From Flavobacteriales bacterium (GTDB lineage: Bacteria > Bacteroidota > Bacteroidia > NS11-12g > UBA9320), in assembly GCA_020635355.1 (NCBI GenBank), contig JACJZW010000013.1:1-64000 (forward strand): a DNA stretch of 64,000 bases. Direction: 5' to 3'. Positions 38,064-46,512 of this stretch are shown piece after piece. Below the pieces are notes generated by a model. The model ran no database searches. It worked only from the letters and a program-made list of their open reading frames with translations, and was not told where the DNA came from. The position numbers were made by a program, and so were the translations under genes. Within the stretch, counting starts at the first letter, position 1. The number at the start of each line of letters is the position of its first letter.

Positions 38064-38896
38064 ATTTTCTGTTTTTTAGCCTGTTGGCGTTGAATTCTGA
38101 GTGCGATAAAAATACCGATTTCGTATAAAAAGTAGATTGGAATGGTAAGAAGAATCTGACTCATAACATCCGGTGGTGTGATGATGGAAGCTACAATCAG
38201 AATGATCACCACCGCATGTCGTCGGTATTTCTTCAGGAACTCCGCCGTTACCAGCCCAAGTTTGGCCAATATATAAATGAGCAATGGGAGTTCGAATACG
38301 ATGCCGGATGATAAGGTTAGTGTGGATACAAATGAGATGTAACTCTGGAGGGTAAAGTTGTTGGTAATGTGATCTGTTAAGCTAAAGTGGGTGAAGAAGT
38401 TGATGCACAGCGGCGATAATATCATGTAGCCAAACAACACCCCAATGAAGAACAACATGGATGTAACCAACACAATGCCTGTGGTATACTTGCGTTCTGC
38501 CGGTTTTAGGGCTGGCCGGAAGAAACGCCAAAATTCATAGAGGATAAACGGAGCAGCCAGGATAACTCCCGCCGTAAAACCAATGATCATGAGGTACAAA
38601 AACTGTCCGGATACGTCCAGATTTTGGGTATCTATTTGAACCACATCCAAACAGATTCGGTTATCTCCGTAAATCCAATCGGAAAGGGTGCAGAACCATC
38701 GATATAGTGGAAAGGATTCCTTCGTTATACCAAAGATGATTTCATCAAACACAAAACGATAGTTCACCATGGCAACAATGGATGCCACGATTACGGCAAT
38801 GAGGGAACGAATTATGTGCCATCGGAGCTCTTCAATGTGCTCCAAAAAGGTCATGTTCTTTTCCTCAGCCTCGACGTCGTGTTGATCGAGTGGCAT
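38060..38896 (-). CDS. tatC: Sec-independent protein translocase TatC
   Basis: 278 residues with six membrane helices. The N-terminal MTFLEHIEELRWHIIRS motif is the conserved twin-arginine signal recognition site, including the Glu and the LR. TatC works with TatA-type pores to export folded proteins. No tatA gene is seen in this window. It lies 4 nt after fabG and overlaps rpiB by 4 nt. There is an extended first periplasmic loop with two Cys (FCTLSDW and ICLDVV). Confidence 0.93.
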   Translation of the reverse strand: MPLDQHDVEAEEKNMTFLEHIEELRWHIIRSLIAVIVASIVAMVNYRFVFDEIIFGITKESFPLYRWFCTLSDWIYGDNRICLDVVQIDTQNLDVSGQFLYLMIIGFTAGVILAAPFILYEFWRFFRPALKPAERKYTTGIVLVTSMLFFIGVLFGYMILSPLCINFFTHFSLTDHITNNFTLQSYISFVSTLTLSSGIVFELPLLIYILAKLGLVTAEFLKKYRRHAVVIILIVASIITPPDVMSQILLTIPIYFLYEIGIFIALRIQRQQAKKQKI

Positions 38897-38900
38897 AGAA

Positions 38901-39653
38901 TCAGGTTAGCATCCCACCACAGACGTGCAATGTTTGACCGGTGATGTAGGCCGACATATCGCTGGAAAGGAATAAGCAGGCGTTGGCCACATCTTCAGGT
39001 GTTCCGCCTCGTTTTAACGGAATGGCTTCCACCCATCCTTTAACCACATTTTCGTCCAGCACATCCGTCATTTCTGTTTGAATAAAACCAGGGGCAATGG
39101 AATTACATCGGATATTCCGACTTCCCAATTCCTTGGCAATTGACTTGGTGAATCCGATGATCCCCGCCTTTGAAGCTGAGTAATTGGATTGTCCGGCGTT
39201 GCCGTTCACACCCACTACCGATGTCATATTGATGATGCTTCCGGCTTTATTTTTCAGGAAGGTCCGCAAACAGGCCTTTGTCAGGTTAAATACGGATTTC
39301 AGATTCACTTCCATCACTTCGTCCCACTGCTCCTCAGACATACGCATTAACAAGTTGTCACGGGTGATACCGGCATTATTGATGAGCACATCGATGTTCC
39401 CAAAATCAGCCAGCACATCGGCAACTAACTTTTCTGCTTCAACATACGAAGCGGCGTTACTCTGATACCCCTTCACTTTAACACCGTGTTTTTCGGATAA
39501 TTCCTTTTCCACGGCTTCGGCCTTACTCACTGAGCTGGCATAGGTGAAGGCAATGTTGGCCCCTTCGGAAGCCAGTTTATCGGCAATACCATAGCCGATA
39601 CCACGAGTTGCGCCGGTTATGATGATTGTTTTGTCCTGAACAAGTTTTACCAT
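38901..39653 (-). CDS. fabG: 3-oxoacyl-ACP reductase, SDR family
   Basis: 250 residues. NADPH-dependent reduction of 3-oxoacyl-ACP in fatty acid elongation is the expected role. The cofactor motif is TGATRGIG (13-20), NNAG follows at about 92-95, and the catalytic residues are S145, Y158 and K162 (YSASK). The C-terminal PEDVANACLFLSSDMSAYITGQ is typical of FabG. It is the first gene of a three-gene cluster. Confidence 0.92.
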   Translation of the reverse strand: MVKLVQDKTIIITGATRGIGYGIADKLASEGANIAFTYASSVSKAEAVEKELSEKHGVKVKGYQSNAASYVEAEKLVADVLADFGNIDVLINNAGITRDNLLMRMSEEQWDEVMEVNLKSVFNLTKACLRTFLKNKAGSIINMTSVVGVNGNAGQSNYSASKAGIIGFTKSIAKELGSRNIRCNSIAPGFIQTEMTDVLDENVVKGWVEAIPLKRGGTPEDVANACLFLSSDMSAYITGQTLHVCGGMLT

Positions 39654-39735
39654 GTGGGCAAAATTAAGTGAAGGAGGAAATATTCAGAGTGCTCGCGTGA
39701 ATTTGAGTTTGAAAGAATTGAATTGGAGACCGAAA

Positions 39736-39913
39736 AACGAATATCTAAGAACTAAGAGCCACGGAGTAAAGTCTATAGTGTAATAACCTTAGACCCTGGC
39801 AAGTTAAATTCAGCTCTTTTATCTCTAAACTCTGAACTAAGAGATCAACTCCTGCCCGAGCGCAGCGAGATTCAAGAGCCCCCCATCCCCCATTCCTCAT
39901 CCCCCATCCCTCG
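39736..39913. repeat. Repeat-rich spacer with TTAG module and CCCCAT array
   Basis: The region between fabG and the next minus-strand gene has no gene. 39738-39760 is an inverted copy of the TTAGTTCTTAGAT module found at 61207-61261. 39858-39868 reads GAGCGCAGCGA, similar to the core of the palindromic elements. 39884-39913 is a CCCCAT/CCTCAT array that runs straight into the A-tract of the terminator. Confidence 0.75.
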
Positions 39914-39915
39914 GT

Positions 39916-39946
39916 AAAAAAAAACCCCGGCACGTTGGCCAGGGTT
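39916..39946 (-). terminator. Intrinsic terminator of the lipoprotein gene at 39969
   Basis: On the minus strand a 9-position stem AACCCTGGC / GCCGGGGTT (one G-T pair) with a 6-nt loop is followed by a run of at least eight Ts. It starts 23 nt after the stop codon. Confidence 0.85.
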
Positions 39947-39968
39947 TTTGAAAAATTTTAAAATATGG

Positions 39969-40517
39969 TTATTGGTCGGCGCTTCGAACAACTTCAAAGT
40001 AACCGCCGGAGATATCGCGTGAGTTGATACCACTTTTCAACGTTCCGCTGAAGGTACCCTTAATTTTCCCTCCTACTTCGCCATACTCGGTGATGTTTAC
40101 CTTGATGTTTGAATTGGCATCGTAGCTGTATTCGATACGTGAAGGTGGAGTTCCTGTGGCTACCTCAAGGGTAACATCATCGCTAGATTGAGAGAATGAT
40201 CCGGTAGTTTTACCTGGGAAAACGATTTCTACTTCGCCTTTTCCATCTACAACGCCACCTCCTGCTTTTTCAGAATAACCAACAATGAAGATGATGGTTT
40301 TTCCATCAGCTGCACGATAGTGACCATCGGATTGATTGTTGTCCAGCACCAATTCGTATTTGTCGAATCCGGCTTTAAATCCAGCCAATACGGTATCCTT
40401 CGCGGTGGTATCGGTTGGTGTTGGAGTAGGTGTTGGCTCATCACCACCACACCCTGTTCCGATGATGATCATAGGTGCGATCATCATCACAAAAAGCATG
40501 TATTTAAGTTTTCTCAT
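39969..40517 (-). CDS. Small lipoprotein of unknown function
   Basis: 182 residues. The signal peptide ends at the lipobox IIGTGC, followed by a PTPTPTDTT linker of the type used by surface lipoproteins. The mature domain is predicted to be mostly beta, with GSFSQSSDDVTLEV and a GKIKGTFSGTLKSG strand pair, like small calycin-like lipoproteins of Bacteroidota. There is no catalytic motif. A TATACTTG box ~30 nt upstream resembles a -7 element, and a strong terminator follows, so it is a single-gene unit. Confidence 0.75.
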   Translation of the reverse strand: MRKLKYMLFVMMIAPMIIIGTGCGGDEPTPTPTPTDTTAKDTVLAGFKAGFDKYELVLDNNQSDGHYRAADGKTIIFIVGYSEKAGGGVVDGKGEVEIVFPGKTTGSFSQSSDDVTLEVATGTPPSRIEYSYDANSNIKVNITEYGEVGGKIKGTFSGTLKSGINSRDISGGYFEVVRSADQ

Positions 40518-40604
40518 CGTTCAATTAATTTATGCAAGTATATCATTCCGGCGATCAATAACATTCACATAACAGTTAAAATTTTGATCGCTAGAGGTAA
40601 GACC

Positions 40605-41291
40605 TTAGAGGTGACGTAATTTGATAACTTCAGGTGACCTACCGGCACGAAGTGAAAACACCTCACCTTCACCCCTTGCATAGCATTCCTTTCCGGAAAC
40701 ATCGAGCCACGTTCCTTCCGGTAAGCAAACCACTTCTTCAGATGGATTCAGGGTCAGAAATTCGTTTAAACGGTCCATGCGTGTTTCACCACCGTGATTG
40801 GGTAGCACCTCATTGGTAAAATGTGGATTAATTTGAAACGGCACCAGATTTAAAGCCTTGAACGACGCCGGTTCACAGATGGGCATATCGTTGGTGGTTC
40901 GGATGGTTTTACCCGCCACATTGGACCCGGCACTCCAACCAACATATTTCATTCCCTCGTCTATGCGGTGTCTGATCACACCCATTAATTCCTCGTCCTG
41001 GAGTCGGCTGAGGAGTCGAAAGGTGTTCCCACCGCCAATCAAAATGGCATCCGCATCTTCAATGGCTTTGCGCGTGTCCGGAAACCGATGAATGGATCGA
41101 ATCGTAGGATCACAGGGTTCCAGGGCGTTCACCACTTTGTCGAGATAATCGTCATGCGAAATGGTTACACCGGCATAGGGTATGAACACCGCGTTGTGAC
41201 ACCCTTTTAAAAATTCTCGCACCTGTTCTTTGGCATGTTGCAGATAGGTATCGCCGTAATTGGTTGAGTTGCTGAGCAGAAGCAGATTCAT
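40605..41291 (-). CDS. pepE: Dipeptidase E (aspartyl dipeptidase, family S51)
   Basis: 228 residues. It hydrolyses dipeptides with N-terminal aspartate. The nucleophile is S120 in VGWSAGSN and the catalytic His is H157 in QINPHFT, at the same positions as in the characterised Salmonella enzyme. The IGGGNTFRLL motif (85-94) is conserved. Cytoplasmic, no signal peptide. It appears to be a single-gene unit. Confidence 0.93.
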   Translation of the reverse strand: MNLLLLSNSTNYGDTYLQHAKEQVREFLKGCHNAVFIPYAGVTISHDDYLDKVVNALEPCDPTIRSIHRFPDTRKAIEDADAILIGGGNTFRLLSRLQDEELMGVIRHRIDEGMKYVGWSAGSNVAGKTIRTTNDMPICEPASFKALNLVPFQINPHFTNEVLPNHGGETRMDRLNEFLTLNPSEEVVCLPEGTWLDVSGKECYARGEGEVFSLRAGRSPEVIKLRHL

Positions 41292-41371
41292 GGATCAAAG
41301 GTAACGGATTCGGGATGAGTGGTAGAGCGTGGGCAAACGGATGGAATAGGAACCGATATCGAAATGGCCGC

Positions 41372-41415
41372 CCTCATCCCTCATCCCCCATTCCCCATCA
41401 CTCATCACCCATCAC
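41372..41415. repeat. CCTCATCC/CCCCATT array next to a terminator
   Basis: About seven imperfect 6-7-bp units (CCTCAT, CCCCCAT, CCCCATC, ACCCATC) end exactly where the A-tract of the adjacent terminator begins. Confidence 0.8.
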
Positions 41416-41449
41416 AAAAAAAACCCTTCTCCTGTCACAGAAGAAGGGT
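41416..41449 (-). terminator. Intrinsic terminator of the sigma-factor operon
   Basis: On the minus strand ACCCTTCT pairs with AGAAGGGT (8 bp, loop ~11 nt), followed by eight Ts. It begins 31 nt after the stop of the gene at 41481. Confidence 0.85.
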
Positions 41450-41480
41450 CACATCTAATTCGTAAAAACGTATGAAAGAA

Positions 41481-42620
41481 TTAGAAAGGCGTTAAAACCA
41501 ATCCCAGGCAGGCAGTATTAGCCATCGGGCCAACATTTTCCTTGAACACTGGGGTTGGATAATATTTTGCGTAGATGTTTAAATCACCATATCCAAACTG
41601 AACGACGTAGCCATATCGGTAATCCGACATCCCGTAATCGCCTTTGGTTTTGCGTTTTTCCTTTTGTCCGCGATCACCCCACTTCTGCTTAACGTGGGAA
41701 CTCATCAAGTAGCCCAACTGCACTCCGGCAGCTAACTTAAAGGCATCTTCATCTTCCTTAACCGATGATTTGAAATTCAACATGAACGGCATGGTGGCAT
41801 GCAGGCTCACCAACTTGTTTTTGTTGTAGTTCCGATCCGTATTTACGGCGAAGGAAAGCGGACGGGAGTCAGACTGCAGATCGATGTTGTTCTTGAAACG
41901 GTAATTGTTGTATTCAATCCCAACTCCATACACAAATCGCAACTTGCCCTTGTAGAGGTTCACCCCTTGCTGGATGATTCCCAGGTGAAAGTTTACCGAC
42001 TTGCCGCGATCCAATTCCATGAGCTTATAATCTTCAGGCAGATCGAAAGTATTTTCCGTTAACCAAACATTCCAACCCAAATCCATAACAAACCAACTTT
42101 GTTCGACAGTCTTCCATTTATCCTCCTCCTTCGTGTTGATCACAGCGGATTTTTCATGGTGGCAATTTTCGCCGCAAATGTGGTGTTCCTCTTCGTTAAT
42201 GCGAATTACTTTTTGCTCGATTTCTTTTTCCATCGTTTCGAGTTGTCTTTCCAGGTCTTCCATTTGTTTTTCAACCTGTTGTTCAATCTCGATTTCCTGC
42301 TGATGGGCATTTTCTTCTATCTGCTCACGTTGAGCTTCCAGTTGTTGTACCTGCAACTCCATCTGCTCCATCTGCTCCATTCGGAGTTTATCTCCGGTCC
42401 CATCGTCCTCAATTACATACTCCCGAACCATGGTATCGGTTTGACCGTTTGCCCGGTCATAGACTTCAATGCGGACATGCTTGGTTTTAATCACTTTTTT
42501 CTTTTCGGCACCGGTTGAATCCTGTGCCTGGGTAATCTGACTCACACCCAACAGCATCATCAACATCCCTGTTGCAACCGCTGCCATGGATTTTCCTCTG
42601 AATTGATTTGTGTTATTCAT
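41481..42620 (-). CDS. OM barrel protein with long periplasmic coiled coil
   Basis: 379 residues: signal peptide (cleavage near TQAQD); a ~70-residue coiled coil rich in E, Q and M (about 75-145, starting RMEQMEQMELQVQQLEAQ); a HHICGENCHHE cluster with two Cys and four His that may bind metal; then a barrel region to the C-terminal Phe. It is the third gene of the ECF sigma operon, 30 bp after the putative anti-sigma gene. I do not recognise the family. Confidence 0.7.
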   Translation of the reverse strand: MNNTNQFRGKSMAAVATGMLMMLLGVSQITQAQDSTGAEKKKVIKTKHVRIEVYDRANGQTDTMVREYVIEDDGTGDKLRMEQMEQMELQVQQLEAQREQIEENAHQQEIEIEQQVEKQMEDLERQLETMEKEIEQKVIRINEEEHHICGENCHHEKSAVINTKEEDKWKTVEQSWFVMDLGWNVWLTENTFDLPEDYKLMELDRGKSVNFHLGIIQQGVNLYKGKLRFVYGVGIEYNNYRFKNNIDLQSDSRPLSFAVNTDRNYNKNKLVSLHATMPFMLNFKSSVKEDEDAFKLAAGVQLGYLMSSHVKQKWGDRGQKEKRKTKGDYGMSDYRYGYVVQFGYGDLNIYAKYYPTPVFKENVGPMANTACLGLVLTPF

Positions 42621-42650
42621 CGTTTATCGCTTCGTATCGTTCTAACTTAT

Positions 42651-43595
42651 TTATCGATTGTTTTTGGGCAACAGATGCACCATTGCCACGGCATAATATT
42701 GATCGGTCATCACCTCTATGCGGAAACCTGGATCCTTGTGGTCCTGCATGCGGCGTACCTTGATATGTGTATTTTTTATCGGTTCAATTAAGGCTGCGAG
42801 TCCTTGATTCAGGGAATTGCGTACGCCTTGATATTGAGTTGCCGGCTTCAGCTTAAGATGATGGACCTCACCCGACGATCGGATTGGTTCATACGGAACG
42901 GCTTCCGGTGTAATCCCTTCTCCAAATTCAACCCCATCTGTCCGCATTTTCAACCCGAGTAACAACGGCAGCGTCTGAGCGGCAATTACGGGAACCTCCA
43001 TCATCAAATTTGGATCCGGTGTAGCAGGCAATTCCTGAGATCCGGCCTGAGGATCGATCAGGTGTCTTCCGGGTTGTGAGGTTTGCTGATGAGCGAATTG
43101 CTTTACCGGAGCGGGTTCATTTTCTGGTGTTTCGGCACCATTTGGTGACTCAGGTAAGGTGGTGGTTTCATCTTGCGGAATCACATCCTGTTGAGGAAAC
43201 GTTTCCGGATGAGTCACTTCCTCCAAACTGGAATACACTCCTGGAATAGTAGACTGATCATACGATGTGAGGTACTGATAAGCGCCAAACGACAGAATCG
43301 CGAAGGCTGCAATGGCAGCGGCAACACGCATCGGTTTTTGCCACCATGCCATGATAATAATCGGAGCAGCTTCGTCCTTCATCAGTTCCGATTTTCGGGT
43401 AAATACGATCGGTTCCGGTGTAAGAACGGTTTGTTGCATGGCTTCCCAAAGGGCAAACAATTCGTCATCTGCCTCAACAGCTTCCAGCGTAGCCGCTTCA
43501 TCTTCTTCGGACAAATTGCCCTCTAACAAATCGAAGAGTAACCACTCCCGGTCCTCCACATTTAGCTGGTCGATATTTCGTACCCGATCTGTCAT
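42651..43595 (-). CDS. Putative transmembrane anti-sigma factor
   Basis: 314 residues. The N-terminal ~60 residues (REWLLFDLLEGNLSEEDEAA) match the start of ECF-associated anti-sigma proteins in Bacteroidota, which begin with a short helical domain. One membrane helix lies at about 88-108 (VAAAIAAFAILSFGAY). The periplasmic part has a P/E/T-rich linker and a small C-terminal domain ending YYAVAMVHLLP. Its start overlaps the sigma factor stop by 4 nt. The role is inferred from position and topology. Confidence 0.7.
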   Translation of the reverse strand: MTDRVRNIDQLNVEDREWLLFDLLEGNLSEEDEAATLEAVEADDELFALWEAMQQTVLTPEPIVFTRKSELMKDEAAPIIIMAWWQKPMRVAAAIAAFAILSFGAYQYLTSYDQSTIPGVYSSLEEVTHPETFPQQDVIPQDETTTLPESPNGAETPENEPAPVKQFAHQQTSQPGRHLIDPQAGSQELPATPDPNLMMEVPVIAAQTLPLLLGLKMRTDGVEFGEGITPEAVPYEPIRSSGEVHHLKLKPATQYQGVRNSLNQGLAALIEPIKNTHIKVRRMQDHKDPGFRIEVMTDQYYAVAMVHLLPKNNR

Positions 43596-44077
43596 ATCAC
43601 CGCGTATAAATCCTTTAAATAATTTTTCAAAAACTGTCGGGCCCGGAAAATATTAATCTTCACCTGAGCCTCCGTCATCCCCGTAATTTCACCGATGGAT
43701 CGATAATCATACCCTTCATAATCCCGTAGCATAACAGCTGTTTTTTGTGCTTCCGGCAACTTCTCAACAGCGTCTCGAACAATTTCCATGGCATCGCTGT
43801 ATTGCTCGGAATGGCTGTGCCGGTTTTCGTGAACTTCTTCCAAAGCGCCGGTTCGGTTGGACTTGCGCAAGAGGTCGATGCAATTGTTGTAGGCAATCTT
43901 GAAGAGAAATGCCTTGGCGGTTTGCATGTCAACCTTATCCTTTCGTACCCAGAGTTTTTCGAATGTATTCTGCACAACGTTTTCTGCTTCAAACTGATCC
44001 CGAAGATGTTTCAGCGCAAAGCGGAAGATGCCATCAGACAAATCGCTCACACATTCATTATATTCGGTCGCAGTCAT
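43592..44077 (-). CDS. ECF-family RNA polymerase sigma factor
   Basis: 161 residues. Region 2 has AENVVQNTFEKLWVRKD and FLFKIAYNNCIDLLRK. Region 4 has VEKLPEAQKTAVMLRDYEGYDYRSIGEITGMTEAQVKINIFRARQFL. It is the first gene of the operon with its putative anti-sigma factor and an OM protein. Autoregulation is usual for such operons, but no promoter could be confirmed. Confidence 0.93.
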   Translation of the reverse strand: MTATEYNECVSDLSDGIFRFALKHLRDQFEAENVVQNTFEKLWVRKDKVDMQTAKAFLFKIAYNNCIDLLRKSNRTGALEEVHENRHSHSEQYSDAMEIVRDAVEKLPEAQKTAVMLRDYEGYDYRSIGEITGMTEAQVKINIFRARQFLKNYLKDLYAVI

Positions 44078-44190
44078 GAATTACCCGTTGTACGCCAGGA
44101 CGAATCAAAAGTTACACGAATTATGATTTTTTTACGGAAAAAGATATTACACCCCTGATAGTCAGGGTATTGTTTTGGACAAACGATTTT

Positions 44191-44346
44191 GGATTCGGGA
44201 TGCGGGATGCGGGATTAGAGCAAGAGCAAGTATAAGAGTAAGAGCAAATGGAGCTCAAAAAATCAAGCCTCAAAGTGCAAAATCCAAAACTCTGATCTCA
44301 AAACTCTGATCACGTTCTTAGATCTTAGTTATTACCTATTCGTTAT
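44191..44346. repeat. Repeat-rich spacer: GGGATGC array, GAGCAA tract, TTAG module
   Basis: The gap 44078-44394 has no gene. It contains GGATTCGGGATGCGGGATGC (44191-44210), a GAGCAAG/GTAAGAG tract (44217-44246), two copies of AAAACTCTGATC (44287-44311), and at 44315-44346 a TTCTTAGATCTTAGTTATTACC-type module matching those at 61207-61261 and 62249-62287. Confidence 0.8.
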
Positions 44347-44394
44347 TAACAGCTACTACACCGACACTTCCGAAACAAAACCGAAATTCGCGCA

Positions 44395-45138
44395 ATGGAC
44401 AACACCTCCAACTGGTATGAGTCGTGGTTTGATTCTCCTTTTTATCACATCCTATATGGAAACAGGGATGAGGAAGAAGCGAGGCGGTTTATCGATGTGT
44501 TGATCAACTTTCTTCAACCCACACCGGGCGATTCATTCATGGATTTGGCCTGCGGCAAGGGCAGGCATGCACTCGCCATTCACCGCCACGGCTACCCGGT
44601 TTGCGGCATTGACCTCAGTGAAAACAGCATTCGCGAAGCGCGAGCCTTGGAAGCAACGGGCCTGGAATTTCATGTGCACGACATGCGCGATGTATTTCGT
44701 CCGCAAGGATTTCAGTACATCTTCAACCTGTTCACCAGCTTTGGCTACTTTGAACATGCCAACGATCTGTATCAAACCATGGATGCCATCGCGGCTCAGC
44801 TAAAACCCGGAGGCACGTTGGTGCTGGATTATCTGAATACCCGGGCAGCCGACAGGTTCATCGGGAATGGATATCAGGATAAAATCGATCGAGACGGAAT
44901 CCTATTTCATATTGAGAAAAAGATCCGCGATCAGTTCATCAGTAAATCCATCAATTTTACGGTGGACCAAAAGAAATTTCACTTCGAGGAGCACATCTGG
45001 CGGCTGGATGAGTCCGATTTTACCAAATTGTGTGATCATGCCGGCTTATCCATCCAAACAATTTTTGGGGATTATCAGTTAGGAGAGTTCAACCCTGAAC
45101 TTTCTGATCGTTTTATTTTGATTGCCCGAAAGGACTAA
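44395..45138 (+). CDS. SAM-dependent methyltransferase
   Basis: 247 residues. A class I Rossmann methyltransferase: motif I FMDLACGKGRHA (about 48-59), GIDLSENSIREAR, then FNLFTSFGYFE and LKPGGTLVLDYLN. The substrate cannot be inferred. Related proteins are annotated as small-molecule or ubiquinone-type methyltransferases. It is the first of three genes in a row: the PAP2 gene starts at the base after its stop codon. Confidence 0.88.
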   Translation: MDNTSNWYESWFDSPFYHILYGNRDEEEARRFIDVLINFLQPTPGDSFMDLACGKGRHALAIHRHGYPVCGIDLSENSIREARALEATGLEFHVHDMRDVFRPQGFQYIFNLFTSFGYFEHANDLYQTMDAIAAQLKPGGTLVLDYLNTRAADRFIGNGYQDKIDRDGILFHIEKKIRDQFISKSINFTVDQKKFHFEEHIWRLDESDFTKLCDHAGLSIQTIFGDYQLGEFNPELSDRFILIARKD

Positions 45139-45723
45139 ATGCTGGAGTGGATAGGAAATATTGATGAACAGGTTTTCTTTCAGATAAACCATTGCATGAG
45201 CAACTTCGTGTTTGACGAGGTGATGCCGGTGTTGAGAAACAAATACACCTGGACTCCGCTGTATGCCCTCATCATCTTCTTCATCATTCGAAAACATAAG
45301 CTACATGCGGTTTACGTGATTGGGTTTGCCCTGCTCACCTTCCTCTTAGCCGATCAGATCAGCGCCCACGTCATAAAACCCTGGGCAGAACGTCTTCGTC
45401 CGTGTAACGATCCGGCCATCTCAGCGATGGTACACCTGCGAATTGATTGCGGCAGCGGGTTTAGCTTTGTGAGCAGTCATGCCACCAATCACTTTGCGCT
45501 GGCGTTTTTCTTCATCTCGGTTTTTGCCCGACCCAGTAATCGCTTTTATGTGACGTTGTTCTTTCTAATTTGGGCGGGGCTGATTTCCTTTGCACAGGTT
45601 TATGTTGGGGTACATTATCCGCTCGATGTCCTGTGTGGCGCCCTGTTGGGATCAACCATCGGATATTGGCTTGGATGGATGAATATGTACACCCTATGTC
45701 ACCGATCCGGTAAGGTGTTATAA
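45139..45723 (+). CDS. PAP2-family membrane phosphatase
   Basis: 194 residues with about five membrane helices. The three phosphatase motifs are present: KPWAERLRP (motif 1 with K and R), SFVSSHATNHFA (motif 2, SxxxSHxxN variant with the catalytic His) and the VYVGVHYPLDV motif 3 (second His and Asp). The likely substrate is undecaprenyl diphosphate or another lipid phosphate. It starts directly after the methyltransferase stop codon and is followed without a gap by the ZIP transporter. Confidence 0.9.
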   Translation: MLEWIGNIDEQVFFQINHCMSNFVFDEVMPVLRNKYTWTPLYALIIFFIIRKHKLHAVYVIGFALLTFLLADQISAHVIKPWAERLRPCNDPAISAMVHLRIDCGSGFSFVSSHATNHFALAFFFISVFARPSNRFYVTLFFLIWAGLISFAQVYVGVHYPLDVLCGALLGSTIGYWLGWMNMYTLCHRSGKVL

Positions 45724-46446
45724 GTGAGTTTCTGGTTTTACTTTATTCTGTTCTTCTTTCCGCTATTAGGTGGAACCATTGGTCTGATTATCAAGACCGA
45801 GAACACGCAGTATCTCAAATTATTTCTGGCATTTAGCGGAGCCTTCCTGTTTTCCATTACCGCCATCAATCTGATTCCTGAGGTATATTCAGCACCCACC
45901 GATTATCCCGTTGGGTATTTTATTCTTGCCGGCTTTCTGTTGCAGATCCTGATCGATGTGTTTTCACACGGTGTTGAACACGGTCATTTACATCACCACC
46001 ACACGCATGAAACACCATATGGCATCTTCATTGCCCTGAGCCTCCACGCCTTTTTGGAAGGAATGGCTGCCGGTAGTGATCTGTTTAGCGAGCGTGTTCA
46101 TGCCAGTTTTGTTTTTGGCATTGCCTTACATGAAATTCCGGCGGCTTTCGCCCTGATTACTATTCTGAGAGCTTCAGGCGTACGTAAAAAATATCTGTAT
46201 ACCTGGCTGGTGGTGTATGCCTTGATGACGGTCATGGGCGCCCTGCTCTCCGAATTTGCGCTGAACCTTTTCGAAAACATGGAGCATTACATGGTATACC
46301 TGGTTGCCCTTGTGATTGGCGTATTCCTGCACATCTCCACGACCATTCTGTTCGAAAACACCGATGATCACAAATTTGGCCGACGAAAACTTCTGGCCAT
46401 TGGAACCGGAGTTGGGATTGCGCTGTTGAGCACCCTCGTGCATTAA
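45724..46446 (+). CDS. ZIP-family divalent metal transporter
   Basis: 240 residues with a GTG start directly after the PAP2 stop. Seven to eight helices. The metal site in TM4 is LHAFLEGMAAG (His and Glu) and in TM5 LHEIPAAFAL (His, Glu). Between TM3 and TM4 is the typical His-rich loop (HGHLHHHHTHE). Zinc or iron uptake is likely. It is the last gene of the small operon. Confidence 0.92.
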   Translation: MSFWFYFILFFFPLLGGTIGLIIKTENTQYLKLFLAFSGAFLFSITAINLIPEVYSAPTDYPVGYFILAGFLLQILIDVFSHGVEHGHLHHHHTHETPYGIFIALSLHAFLEGMAAGSDLFSERVHASFVFGIALHEIPAAFALITILRASGVRKKYLYTWLVVYALMTVMGALLSEFALNLFENMEHYMVYLVALVIGVFLHISTTILFENTDDHKFGRRKLLAIGTGVGIALLSTLVH

Positions 46447-46471
46447 TTGAGATTAAGTCAGGGGATCAGTC

Positions 46472-46504
46472 TTGGTCAAAATTGCCTGAGGAATTCTATC
46501 TTAG
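46472..46504 (+). promoter_or_regulatory. Possible promoter for the FN3-protease operon
   Basis: TTGG (46472-46475), 21-nt spacer, TATCTTAG (46497-46504), one mismatch to TAnnTTTG. It lies only 9 nt before the ATG at 46513, so the leader would be almost absent. Confidence 0.4.
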
Positions 46505-46512
46505 CCAACCAC

